This document shows positions 32,352 to 40,377 of a DNA stretch of 64,000 nucleotides, one piece after another. Each line of letters begins with the position of its first letter. Within the stretch, counting starts at the first letter, position 1. The translations under genes and the position numbers were made by a program. Source of the DNA: JAJAZB01 sp964244295 (GTDB lineage Bacteria; Bacteroidota; Bacteroidia; Cytophagales; Spirosomataceae); assembly GCA_964244295.1 (NCBI GenBank), contig CAXTIG010000017.1, positions 1 through 64,000 of the forward strand. The letters run 5' to 3'. The notes below the pieces were generated by a model that saw only the letters and a program-made list of their open reading frames with translations, was not told where the DNA came from and did not search any database.

Positions 32352-32475
32352 GCAACCCTGACAGCGGTTCGCAGAACCCTGTCAGGGTTGCGCGTTCCCG
32401 AATAACCAAGTTAGTTGGGCTACCGACCAACCTGCAACCGCTGACAGGGTTCTGTGAACCGCTGTCAGGGTTGCG
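32352..32475. repeat. Repeat element E, copy 1 (~122 bp, long inverted repeat)
   Basis: Left part GCAACCCTGACAGCGGTTCG... and its complement at the right end enclose a core containing AATAACCAAG and GGCTACCGA. Each arm is itself a hairpin (ACCCTGACAGCGG / GCAGAACCCTGTC). The second copy at 54543-54663 is homologous over its whole length but inverted relative to this one. The TGA of the kinase gene (32465-32467) lies inside, and the regulator ATG is 15 bases away. Confidence 0.88.
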
Positions 32476-33511
32476 TAAGCAAAGGCACTTTCACCACAAA
32501 CTCCCCCGCCGTTTCGGCCACGACCACTTCGCGCTCGGTCAACAGCGCGTAGCGGTGGCGGAGATTTTTGAGGCCAATGCCGGTCGAATCGGTGTGGAGG
32601 CGGTTTTTGAGTTGGAGGGTATTGGTTACCACCAGCCAGCCTTCGGCGGCTTCGATGCGCAGGTGCAGCGGCTTTTCGCGGGAGCATTCGTTGTGCTTCA
32701 ACGCATTTTCCACCAGCGTGAGCAGGCCCTGGGTCACCACCTGTTTTTCGGTTTCCGTCGGCGGCACGTCGAGGGTGTAGCGCAGGTTTTCCCCGAAACG
32801 CATCTGGTGAATGAACAGGTACGATTCCGCGATTTTCAACTCATCCCCCAGCCGACTCGTGGCGTTGTCGGTGTTCTGGAGGTTGTAGCGAAACACCTTC
32901 GACATCCGCTCGACCATTGTCACGGCGTTCGTGGGGTCTTCGGGAATCAGGGCGCTGAGGATATTGAGCGAGTTGAATAAAAAATGTGGATTCACTTGAT
33001 TTTTAAGCGATTCAAACTCCGCCTTCAGCACGGCTTGCTTCAGTTCCTGTTCCAGCACCAGCATTCCCTTCCAGCGGTGGATGAACAGCTTGAGGGAATA
33101 AATCGACGTGACGGCGGCGGCGGTCAGCGCAAACATCGGCCCGTAAACCAGGTAATCGGCCCCCTCGAATTCCACCCCGAACAGCACCTCGACGGCGGGC
33201 AACAGCACCAGGCAGGCCACGCCCCAGGCCTGCCCACCGCTGGCGAGTACCGTCACGGCGATTAACTCGCGGGGGCTGGCGTTTTCGGCCTGACGGTTGA
33301 TGTGCCGGGGCACCAGCCAGGCCAGAATGCCGAAGCAGACCAAGCCCGCTGCCACCACCAATCCGATGAAAACCAGGCGGGTGAGCAGATCGAACGGGCT
33401 GGGAAAACCGAAAAGCAGGTTTGCCAGCACGCCCGAAATCACCAGTACCGCCACGATGGGAAAACTCTTGATTTTAGGAGCAGGAATGTTGGGAGCAGGG
33501 AGCCACTTCAT
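32465..33511 (-). CDS. LytS-type sensor histidine kinase
   Basis: A 348-residue protein of the His_kinase (PF06580) class. Four hydrophobic segments lie in about the first 140 residues. Then follow KQAVLKAEFESLKNQVNPHFLFNSLNILSALI, with the phospho-acceptor His in NPHFLFNSL, and a GHKL ATPase domain with LLTLVENALKHN and STGIGLKNLRHRYALL. It phosphorylates the LytTR regulator encoded downstream. Its stop codon is supplied by repeat element E (LLTQP then TGA), so the last residues may differ from the ancestral protein. It follows the DUF2807 gene by 11 bases. Signal unknown. Confidence 0.93.
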   Translation of the reverse strand: MKWLPAPNIPAPKIKSFPIVAVLVISGVLANLLFGFPSPFDLLTRLVFIGLVVAAGLVCFGILAWLVPRHINRQAENASPRELIAVTVLASGGQAWGVACLVLLPAVEVLFGVEFEGADYLVYGPMFALTAAAVTSIYSLKLFIHRWKGMLVLEQELKQAVLKAEFESLKNQVNPHFLFNSLNILSALIPEDPTNAVTMVERMSKVFRYNLQNTDNATSRLGDELKIAESYLFIHQMRFGENLRYTLDVPPTETEKQVVTQGLLTLVENALKHNECSREKPLHLRIEAAEGWLVVTNTLQLKNRLHTDSTGIGLKNLRHRYALLTEREVVVAETAGEFVVKVPLLTQP

Positions 33512-33522
33512 GGAAAACTCAG

Positions 33523-34317
33523 TTAGGTGTGAGAGATGTTGCTGGCTCCTACGCTGTTGGCGCGGAGACGCGGGTTACCCTGGTAGCGAATGTTGCTCGC
33601 CCCGACGGCCTCGGCGTTGATCTCCTCGGTCACGAACACGTGCGCGTTGCTGGCCCCCACGCACTCGATGTGGGCCGTCCGGGCTTTCAGCTCGAAGGCA
33701 TCGAACGACGAAGCCCCCACGACCTTCGCGTCGAGGTGTTCGCAGTAACCCTGGAGGTTGACGCGCGAGGCCCCGACGGCTTCGACGCGCAGGCGCTCCA
33801 CCTGCCCGCTGAACTTGATGACCGTGGCCCCGGTGGCGTCGAGGTCGAGGGAACGGCCGTTTTCAAACCCACTGATTTGAACCAGACAGGCCCCGGAAGC
33901 CTCTACCGCCCGGAGTTCGGGCAGGGTAACGAGCAGCATCACTTCCCGGAAGCGAAACCAGAATCCGAAGCGGTGGTAAGCCCGCAGGGTGCGGCCCGTT
34001 TGCTGCACGGCCAGCCGGTTGATGCCCGCCGGGGTGCCGCGCACCGCCACCCGGAAAGCGAGTCCCCGCGTGACGAGCATCCGCACCCCGTTGTGGATGT
34101 CGATGCTGTCGAAGTCACTGAAAACCAGTTCTTGTTCCTTCTGGGAAGTAGGCGTGGTGGTGCTGTCGGGGGCCAGGGCCACCAGGGCCAGCGTGACCAG
34201 ACCGAGGGCCACGATGGTGGCCGTGAGGAAGGCGTTGACGGGGGCGGTCTGGGCGTTTTGGCCCAGCGCCAGCGCAGGGAGAAAAAAAAGAAGCGAGGTG
34301 GCAGAAAAGCGGTGCAT
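33523..34317 (-). CDS. DUF2807 (GIN-domain) exported protein
   Basis: A 264-residue protein with signal peptide (about residues 1-19, ending LALGQ) and a further hydrophobic segment (about 29-50). The DUF2807 domain (FSDFDSIDIHNGVRMLVTRGLAFRVAVRGTPAGINRLAVQQTGRTL) is followed by a ladder of short repeats around (A/V)GAS: EASGACLV, LDATGAT, EAVGASRV, KVVGASS, ECVGASN, EAVGASN, NSVGASN, typical of a right-handed beta-helix ('auto-transporter adhesin head GIN'). It may be held at the membrane or in the envelope. It is the first gene of a tight unit with the LytS kinase and LytTR regulator, so it could supply or modify the signal they read. Confidence 0.87.
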   Translation of the reverse strand: MHRFSATSLLFFLPALALGQNAQTAPVNAFLTATIVALGLVTLALVALAPDSTTTPTSQKEQELVFSDFDSIDIHNGVRMLVTRGLAFRVAVRGTPAGINRLAVQQTGRTLRAYHRFGFWFRFREVMLLVTLPELRAVEASGACLVQISGFENGRSLDLDATGATVIKFSGQVERLRVEAVGASRVNLQGYCEHLDAKVVGASSFDAFELKARTAHIECVGASNAHVFVTEEINAEAVGASNIRYQGNPRLRANSVGASNISHT

Positions 34318-34436
34318 GGTCGTTTTGAATTAGTGCCCCAAAGGTGGCGGATGGCGTGCCCGTCGTGCCACTGGTTTTTGAAGAACCGTCGGATTTGAAC
34401 GACCGAGTGTTGGGGTAGTCCGACGAAACCCCGCCT

Positions 34437-34524
34437 GAAAATACCCTCAACCCCCTAAAGAGAGCTTTTTACTGCTAAAAATTCCAGGCAGGAAAGCCCC
34501 CTTTAGGGGGTTGGGGGTATTTTC
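34437..34524. repeat. Inverted repeat upstream of the DNA glycosylase gene
   Basis: GAAAATACCCTCAACCCCCT (from 34437) pairs with AGGGGGTTGGGGGTATTTTC (to 34524) with one mismatch over ~24 bases. It ends about 47 bases before ATG 34571. Confidence 0.78.
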
Positions 34525-34570
34525 CAGGAAGACAATCCGCCATCCAACCTCCGCAATCCACCATCCAACC

Positions 34571-35389
34571 ATGCCCGAACTCCCCGAAGTCGAAACGTAC
34601 CGCCGGTATTTTGAAGAAACCTGCCTGTACCAGCCCATCGCCGACCTGTTCGTCGAAGACAAAAAACTCCTGACCACCGAACTCGACGTGCTGCTTTCGC
34701 GCCTGCGGGGGCGGAGTTTCGTGGGCACCCGCCGCGTGGGTAAAAACCTGTTCGTCCAAACGGACGGGGATTTTTGGGTGCATTTCCACTTCGGCATGAC
34801 CGGCGACCTGGCCTACTTCCGAGACGCCGAAGACACGCCGCGTTTTGCCCGCATTATTTTTTACTTCCAAAACCGCTTCCGCCTGGCCTTCCTCTGCCCG
34901 CGCAAATTCGAGCGCCTGGGAATCGTGGACGACGTGGATGCGTACCTGAAAAAAAAGAAAATCGCCCGCGATGCCCTCGACGTGACGCTGGAGGAACTTT
35001 CGGCGACGGTGTCGAAGAAAAAAGCCTTCATCAAACCCGTCCTCCTCGACCAGGGCGTGGTGGCCGGCATCGGCAACTGGATTGTGGACGAAGTGTTGTT
35101 CCAGGCCAAAATCCACCCCGAACGCCGCGCCGACACCCTCAACGCCGACGAACTGACCCGGCTGCACGAGTCCATCCAAGCGGTGCTCACTACCGCCATC
35201 CGTCACGAGGCCAACTACGAATTGTTCCCCAAAACCTTCCTCATCCACGCCCGCGAGTGGGCACCCTCGCCCTTCGACGACCCTCTGGCGCACCGCCTCT
35301 GCCCCGACGGCAAGCCCGTGCAAGTGATAACGGTGGGGGGGCGGACGACGTATTTCTGCCCGGATTGTCAGAAAAAATTCCCCCTTTGA
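34571..35389 (+). CDS. mutM: Formamidopyrimidine-DNA glycosylase (Fpg/Nei family)
   Basis: A 272-residue base-excision repair enzyme. After removal of Met the catalytic N-terminal Pro and Glu are present (PELPEVETYRRY). The Fpg core has LRGRSFVGTRRVGKNLFV, HFHFGMTGDL and the H2TH domain with FIKPVLLDQGVVAGIGNWIVDEVLFQAKIHP. The C-terminal zinc finger keeps only one Cys of the first pair (AHRLCPDG) but both of the second (YFCPDCQ). An HxxC in place of CxxC could complete the site. It excises oxidised purines or pyrimidines from DNA. ATG 34571 is required for the catalytic MPELPE; a longer frame from 34511 is rejected. The stop codon lies in a palindrome. Confidence 0.93.
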   Translation: MPELPEVETYRRYFEETCLYQPIADLFVEDKKLLTTELDVLLSRLRGRSFVGTRRVGKNLFVQTDGDFWVHFHFGMTGDLAYFRDAEDTPRFARIIFYFQNRFRLAFLCPRKFERLGIVDDVDAYLKKKKIARDALDVTLEELSATVSKKKAFIKPVLLDQGVVAGIGNWIVDEVLFQAKIHPERRADTLNADELTRLHESIQAVLTTAIRHEANYELFPKTFLIHAREWAPSPFDDPLAHRLCPDGKPVQVITVGGRTTYFCPDCQKKFPL

Positions 35390-35492
35390 AGGGGGGTGCG
35401 GCGGGTATGTGGAGAGGAGGGGGCTGTTTGGCCCGGCGAGAACATCCCCCTGCCACCGCACTGCCTTACGCACCCCCCTTCAAAGGGGGAAT
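35377..35492. repeat. Inverted repeat between mutM and M28 peptidase, family I
   Basis: AATTCCCCCTTTGAAGGGGG (35377-35396) pairs with CCCCCTTCAAAGGGGGAATT (35473-35492), each of them partly self-complementary. The TGA stop of mutM (35387-35389) lies in the middle of the left arm. Confidence 0.82.
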
Positions 35493-35494
35493 TC

Positions 35495-37063
35495 TTACGG
35501 CTTATTGCTATCCACCACAATCCGCTTCGGTCGATTGACCAACTCCCAGGCGGTGTAAAACACCAGTTTGGCCGACTTCACGGCGGACTCGAAGTTGATT
35601 TTCTCCACATCGTCACCCACGCCGTGGTAGTCGGAGTGGGTGCCGTTGAAGTAGAAAATGCTGGGAATGCCTTTCCGGGCAAAATTGTAGTGGTCGGAGC
35701 GGTAGTAAAAGCGGTTGGGGTCGGCGGGGTCGTTGTAGGTGTAGTCGAGCGCCAGCCCCACTTTTTTATTAGCCTCCTCGTTGATGGCGTGCAGTTCCGA
35801 GGAGAGTTTGTCCGCGCCAATCACGTAGATAAAATCGGGCTTGCCTTCGTGCTGCTTGTCGGCGCGGCCCACCATGTCGGTGTTGAGATCGGCCACGGTG
35901 TTTTGGAGCGGCAGCAGCGGGTGTTCGGAATAATACTGACTGCCCAGCAGCCCTTTTTCTTCCCCCGTCACGATCAGAAACAGCAAACTCCGGCGCGGAC
36001 GCTGGCCCTGCCGGGCGGCTTCGGCGAAGGCCTCGGCGAGTTCCATCACCAGCACCGTGCCGGAGCCGTTGTCATTGGCCCCGTTGAATACCTGCCCCTG
36101 CGGGTTCACGCCGATGTGGTCGTAGTGGGCCGAAATCACGACCACTTCTTCTTTTTTGTCGCTGCCTTCGAGCAGTCCGGCGAGGTTGCTGGCGGGCAGG
36201 GGTTGGACCTCCATCACCGCTTTCACGCCCAGTTTTCCGGTCAGGCCTCCCGGCTTGGGCTTGCCCGCCCGGAGGTCGGCGAGGGCGGCGTCATCGAGCG
36301 TGAAGAGGGCTTTCACCGCCGAGGCGTTGAGCATGAAATTGGGCAGGCGCCGGGCGGCGTTTGGCTCGTCCCGAAAACTCAGGCTGGCCCGGTTCAGGCC
36401 CGCCTTCATCCGCTCGAACAGCGCGGCGGCTTGCTCGTCGGTGTCGCCCGCCAGGGTGATGACGGCCTGCGCGCCCCTCGCCAGCAGCGCTTCGGCGCGG
36501 CGGGTCGGTCCCAGGCGCGGGTCGGACCAGGCGGAGGGTTTGGTCGTTCCCGAAATCACGTAGGTACCGTCGGCATTTTTGGGTTCCTTAAGTGGAAGCA
36601 CGAAGACGAGCTTGTTTTTCAGGTTCAACTCTTTCAAATCGGAATACTTCTCGTCGTCGATGCCGTAGCCCGCGAAGACCACGTCGCGGGTGGTTTCTTG
36701 CCTAAATTCGTAGGCACCCGGGGCCAGAAAAAACTGCTTGCCGTATTCCAGCGGGTCTTTGCCCACGCGCACGAAGGCCTCGCCCACGCTGCGCCGCACC
36801 AGGCCGATGTCCTGCCGGTAGGGGCCGTCGGTGCCGACCGACTTCAGACCCAGCCGCTGAAATTCGCCGGTGATGTAGCGGGCGGCTTTGCGTTCCCCCG
36901 GCGAGCCGGTGTCGCGGCCTTCGAGGCTGTCGGCGGCGATGATTTCGAGGTGGCGGCGAAAATCCTGCGGGGTGATGGTGGCGGCAAACGGGGCCGCTGC
37001 GTCCTGCGCCCGGGCGCTACCGAGGCCCGCCAGCAGGCAGAGCGTGAGGAGGGGTTTGTTCAT
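35495..37063 (-). CDS. M28 family zinc aminopeptidase, exported
   Basis: A 522-residue peptidase with signal peptide (MNKPLLTLCLLAGLGSARAQ). A PA-type domain is inserted between the first part of the catalytic domain (ITPQDFRRHLEIIAADSLEGRDTGSPGERKAARYI) and the rest. The metal ligands and catalytic residues are in VISAHYDHIG, GANDNGSG, IVTGEEKGLLGS, LNTDMVGR and GTHSDYHGVGDDVEKIN. It probably removes N-terminal residues from peptides in the periplasm or outside the cell, with two zinc ions. The ATG at 37063 is chosen because the upstream Met is not followed by a signal peptide. It is convergent with mutM. Confidence 0.92.
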   Translation of the reverse strand: MNKPLLTLCLLAGLGSARAQDAAAPFAATITPQDFRRHLEIIAADSLEGRDTGSPGERKAARYITGEFQRLGLKSVGTDGPYRQDIGLVRRSVGEAFVRVGKDPLEYGKQFFLAPGAYEFRQETTRDVVFAGYGIDDEKYSDLKELNLKNKLVFVLPLKEPKNADGTYVISGTTKPSAWSDPRLGPTRRAEALLARGAQAVITLAGDTDEQAAALFERMKAGLNRASLSFRDEPNAARRLPNFMLNASAVKALFTLDDAALADLRAGKPKPGGLTGKLGVKAVMEVQPLPASNLAGLLEGSDKKEEVVVISAHYDHIGVNPQGQVFNGANDNGSGTVLVMELAEAFAEAARQGQRPRRSLLFLIVTGEEKGLLGSQYYSEHPLLPLQNTVADLNTDMVGRADKQHEGKPDFIYVIGADKLSSELHAINEEANKKVGLALDYTYNDPADPNRFYYRSDHYNFARKGIPSIFYFNGTHSDYHGVGDDVEKINFESAVKSAKLVFYTAWELVNRPKRIVVDSNKP

Positions 37064-37189
37064 GAATGTTGGTTGAAGGGTAACGAGGCTTTTGAACATC
37101 AAAACTAACCGAAAAACGCCGAAGGCATGGGTGGACCGGGCACGGGCTTACGAACGTTTTTCGTTAATTTTCGGAAAAACAAACGGAAC

Positions 37190-37423
37190 ATGGCGACGGT
37201 GACATTGGAAATATCCGACGAGCAGGATTTGAAACTGGTGCTGGCCCTAGCTAAACGCCTCAATTGGCACTGTTACGTAGAAACCGACGAGGTTGTGGCG
37301 TACACCGTAGTCGGTGCCCCGTTGACTGCGGAACAATTGGGAAAGCAGTTGGACGAAGCCGCCGAAGCCGCCGACGGCATCCCGCTGGAGGAATTCATTC
37401 AAAAGATGCAGTCGTGGAAATGA
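37190..37423 (+). CDS. Small hypothetical protein, antitoxin-like
   Basis: A 77-residue acidic protein (MATVTLEISDEQDLKLVLALAKRLNWHCYVETDE...). The first strand TVTLEI and a C-terminal helix-rich region (AEQLGKQLDEAAEAADGIPLEEFIQKMQSWK) are like small ribbon-helix-helix or Phd-like antitoxins in layout, but the family was not recognised. No toxin gene follows. It is followed by a clear terminator. The ATG at 37190 is used; a start 63 bases upstream would only add an unlikely basic peptide. Confidence 0.62.
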   Translation: MATVTLEISDEQDLKLVLALAKRLNWHCYVETDEVVAYTVVGAPLTAEQLGKQLDEAAEAADGIPLEEFIQKMQSWK

Positions 37424-37444
37424 GGGTAAAAACTGATGCTTTGT

Positions 37445-37479
37445 AAAAAAGCCGTGGCCCCCGCCCCGGCTTTTTTTAT
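37445..37479 (+). terminator. Rho-independent terminator
   Basis: AAAAAAGCCG and CGGCTTTTTTT form a stem around a C-rich loop (37445-37479). Located 20 bases after the stop of the small antitoxin-like gene. Confidence 0.7.
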
Positions 37480-37501
37480 TCCCTTTCGCCCCAAAATCCC
37501 C

Positions 37502-37509
37502 TACTTTTG
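37502..37509 (+). promoter_or_regulatory. Bacteroidota -7 box of nagB
   Basis: TACTTTTG is an exact TAnnTTTG match, 30 bases before ATG 37540. A frame start at 37507 would lie inside it and is rejected. Confidence 0.6.
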
Positions 37510-37539
37510 CCCCGCGAAACCAACCGCACCCTCCCGGCC

Positions 37540-39501
37540 ATGCTTCCCGAAACCGACACCCTGCTCGCCCCGCCCGCGCTCAACCAACCCATTGCCTTTG
37601 AGCGCATTCCGACCCGCATTTACTCCGATTCCAACGACGCCTCGGCGGCGGTGGCCCGCGAAATTGCCGACATCGTCCGCCAGCGCCAACTCCAGGGCAA
37701 GCCCGCCGTGCTGGGCCTGGCGACGGGTTCTTCGCCCAAAAAAGTGTACGCCGAACTCATCCGCATTCACCGCGAAGAGCGCCTGAGTTTTTACAACGTC
37801 ATTTCCTTCAACCTCGACGAATACTACCCCATGCAGCCCGACGCGCTCCAGAGCTACGTCCGGTTTATGAAGGAACAACTCTTCGACCACATCGACCTGC
37901 CCGTCGGCAATTTTTTCGTGCCCGACGGCACCCTCGCCCCGGAGCAGATTCACGACTACTGCCTGGAATACGACCGGCGCATCGACGAACTCGGCGGGCT
38001 GGATTTTCAACTCCTCGGCATCGGGCGCAACGGGCACATCGGATTTAACGAACCCGGTTCGCACGTGGCCTCGAAAACCCGCCTGATGACGCTCGATTTG
38101 ACCACCCGCATCGACGCGGGTCTCGACTTCGGCGGGTTGAGCAACGTGCCCAAAAAAGCCATCACGATGGGCGTGGGGCAAATCATGCGGGCCAAGCGCG
38201 TGGTGCTGCTGGCCTGGGGCGAACACAAAGCGCCGATGATTCAGCGGGCCATCGAGGGGCCGGTGACCGCCGAAGTGCCCGCCAGTTACTTGCAGGGCCA
38301 CCCCAACGTGCAGTTCGTGCTCGATGAAGCCGCCGCTTCCGACCTGGCCCGCCGCCGCACGCCCTGGCTGGTGGAAGAGGTGGTTTGGGACAAGAAAATG
38401 ATCCGGAAAGCCGTGACGGGCCTGGCCCTGACGCTGGGCAAGTCGGTGCTCAAACTCACCAACCGCGACTACAACGACAGCGGCCTCAGCGACCTGCTCG
38501 CCCAGGTGGGACAGGCTTACGACCTCAACATCGAGGTGTTCAACCAACTCCAGCGCAGCATCACGGGCTGGCCGGGGGGCAAGCCCCACGCCGATGATGC
38601 CAACCGCCCCGAACGGGCCACGCCCGCCAGCAAACGCTGCCTGATTTTCAGCCCCCACCCCGACGACGACATCATCTCGATGGGCGGCACCTTCCAGCGG
38701 CTGGTGGACCAGGGCCACGACGTTCACGTGGGCTACCAAACCAGCGGCAACATCGCCGTGGCCGACGACGAGGCCCTGCGCTTCGCCGATTTCGTGGTCG
38801 ATTACAACCGGCAGTTCGGCATCGACAGCGCCGATGCCGACCGGATTTTCCAGGAAGCCAGCGCGTTTTTGAAGAAGAAAAAGGATTCGGAAATGGACAC
38901 CTCCGAGGTGCGCTACGTGAAGGGCCTCATCCGCCAGGGCGAGGCCAAAGCCACCTGCCGCTTCGTGGGCAACGGGGCCGAAAACGCGCACTTCCTGAAA
39001 CTGCCGTTTTACGAAACGGGCAAGGTGCAGAAAAAGCCACTCGGCGAAGAAGACATCCAACTCACGATGGACCTGATACGCGAGTTGAAACCCCATCAGA
39101 TTTACGCCGCCGGCGACCTGGCCGACCCGCACGGTACGCACAAGGTCTGCCTCGACGCCATCATGGAAGCCTGCCGCCGCCTGAAAGCGGAGGGCTTCAA
39201 GGCGGCAGACTACGACTTCAACGAGGACTGCTGGGTGTGGCTGTACAAAGGCGCCTGGGACGAATGGGCCATCGACCTCATCGAAATGGCCGTGCCCATG
39301 TCGCCCGATCAGGTGATGCGCAAGCGCCAGGGGATTTTCAAACACCAGTCGCAGAAAGACGGCGTGGTGTACCAGGGGGCCGATTCGCGGGAGTTCTGGC
39401 AACGCGCCGAAGACCGCAACCGTGCCACCGCCGAACTCTACAACCGCCTCGGCCTGGCCGAGTACGAGGCGATGGAGGCGTTTGTACGGTGGAAGTGGTA
39501 G
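37540..39501 (+). CDS. nagB: Glucosamine-6-phosphate deaminase fused to a PIG-L deacetylase domain
   Basis: A 653-residue protein. The first ~280 residues are NagB: AVLGLATGSSPKKVYAEL (GLATGSS at about 59-65), VISFNLDEYYPM and LLGIGRNGHIGFNEPGSHVAS, with the catalytic Asp and His. It converts glucosamine-6-phosphate to fructose-6-phosphate and ammonia. The C-terminal ~280 residues are an LmbE/PIG-L domain with the metal motif HPDDD (about 373-377) and AAGDLADPHGTHKVCLDAI, a candidate N-acetylglucosaminyl deacetylase. The fusion occurs in many Bacteroidota and would couple deacetylation with deamination. The TAG stop is part of the REP-2 motif that flanks the neighbouring RAYT. Confidence 0.94.
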   Translation: MLPETDTLLAPPALNQPIAFERIPTRIYSDSNDASAAVAREIADIVRQRQLQGKPAVLGLATGSSPKKVYAELIRIHREERLSFYNVISFNLDEYYPMQPDALQSYVRFMKEQLFDHIDLPVGNFFVPDGTLAPEQIHDYCLEYDRRIDELGGLDFQLLGIGRNGHIGFNEPGSHVASKTRLMTLDLTTRIDAGLDFGGLSNVPKKAITMGVGQIMRAKRVVLLAWGEHKAPMIQRAIEGPVTAEVPASYLQGHPNVQFVLDEAAASDLARRRTPWLVEEVVWDKKMIRKAVTGLALTLGKSVLKLTNRDYNDSGLSDLLAQVGQAYDLNIEVFNQLQRSITGWPGGKPHADDANRPERATPASKRCLIFSPHPDDDIISMGGTFQRLVDQGHDVHVGYQTSGNIAVADDEALRFADFVVDYNRQFGIDSADADRIFQEASAFLKKKKDSEMDTSEVRYVKGLIRQGEAKATCRFVGNGAENAHFLKLPFYETGKVQKKPLGEEDIQLTMDLIRELKPHQIYAAGDLADPHGTHKVCLDAIMEACRRLKAEGFKAADYDFNEDCWVWLYKGAWDEWAIDLIEMAVPMSPDQVMRKRQGIFKHQSQKDGVVYQGADSREFWQRAEDRNRATAELYNRLGLAEYEAMEAFVRWKW

Positions 39502-39521
39502 CTACGGACTTTAGTCCGTAG
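39498..39521 (+). repeat. REP-2 palindrome, left flank of RAYT-2
   Basis: GTAG (39498-39501) directly before the hairpin CTACGGACT-TT-AGTCCGTAG (39502-39521). The TAG of GTAG is the nagB stop codon. The inverted partner is at 40378-40401. Confidence 0.9.
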
Positions 39522-39554
39522 AACAGGTTCACAACCCGTACAAATCAATCGAGA

Positions 39555-39590
39555 GCGTCTGGCCATTTGTTGGGGCCAGACGCTTTTTTT
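39555..39590 (+). terminator. Rho-independent terminator of nagB
   Basis: GCGTCTGGCC (39555-39564), loop, GGCCAGACGC (39574-39583), then TTTTTTT. It lies downstream of the REP-2 copy, so REP-2 is between nagB and its terminator. Confidence 0.85.
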
Positions 39591-39674
39591 GTGCATCTCC
39601 ATCAACCACTTATTCAACGGTACTGAAAAAGTAAGATCGGCTTTTCACTTTGACGATCGCTACGTTTCTGTACT

Positions 39675-40348
39675 ATGCTCAAAGTTGAATACCACCGAAA
39701 CCTTCCCCACTTCCAACGACTTGGGCGATGCTTCTTTGTTACCTGCAACCTGAAAGGATCGCTTCCGGCGGAAGTAATTTATCAGCTTAAACGGGAACGA
39801 GACTCCGCAGTAGAAAAACTTGAAGATGATCCTTCAAAAGTGGCTCTTGATGCCATTCAACAGACCCGTAAAAAGTATCTTGCCCGGATCGATGCCATTC
39901 TTGACGCCTGCCAATACGGCCCAACCTGGCTGAGGGAGCCGCCTGTTGGGGAGAGATGGTCATGAACGAACTCCGACGGCTCGACGGTACCCATTGCACG
40001 CTACTGGTGGCTTGCGTGATGGCAAACCATGTGCATCTGATCGTCAATTTGGCTGTTCAACTCGATCGATTGGAACCAGGCGAGGAACCTGATGATACGA
40101 ACTACGTGCAACTCTACCGCATCCTCCAGCAATTCAAGGGGCGCACGGCTTTTCAGGCGAATCGTTTACTGAAAAGGCAGGGTGCCTTCTGGCAGTCCGA
40201 AAGTTTTGACCATTACGTCCGTAATGAAACCAATCTACAACGATTTATCTGGTACGTTTTGAGCAATCCGGTGAAGGCCGGGCTGGTTGACCATTGGCGA
40301 AACTGGCCGTTTTATTACGTGCATCCGAATTACGCACCCGAAGGTTGA
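39675..40348 (+). pseudogene. REP-associated tyrosine transposase (RAYT-2), frameshifted
   Basis: The first frame (39675-39965) has the RAYT N-terminus MLKVEYHRNLPHFQRLGRCFFVTCNLKGSLP and runs to YGPTWLREPPVGE. The second frame (from 39956) continues with MVMNELRRLDGTHCTLLVACVMANHVHLIVN, which contains the HUH motif, and ends with NPVKAGLVDHWRNWPFYY. The break is at GAGAGA (39951-39956), consistent with a two-base expansion of a GA repeat. Where RAYT-1 has ESYDH, this copy reads ESFDHY, so the position of the catalytic Tyr is not certain. The two frames are flanked by an inverted pair of REP-2 palindromes. A programmed -1 shift is possible but no slippery heptamer was seen. Confidence 0.87.
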
Positions 40349-40370
40349 AGGAACCTGCTCCTTCAACCTT
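40341..40370. repeat. 12-bp-arm hairpin at the RAYT-2 stop
   Basis: AAGGTTGAAGGA (40341-40352) pairs with TCCTTCAACCTT (40359-40370). The RAYT-2 TGA (40346-40348) is inside the left arm. Confidence 0.75.
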
Positions 40371-40377
40371 CCGATGT

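Noticed and set aside
37501..39402. 633-codon minus-strand frame opposite nagB
   Set aside because: Antisense shadow; the plus strand has a complete NagB-PIG-L protein with a promoter.
39945..39965. Programmed ribosomal frameshift in RAYT-2
   Set aside because: No slippery heptamer or downstream structure was seen at the junction; a GA-repeat expansion is simpler.
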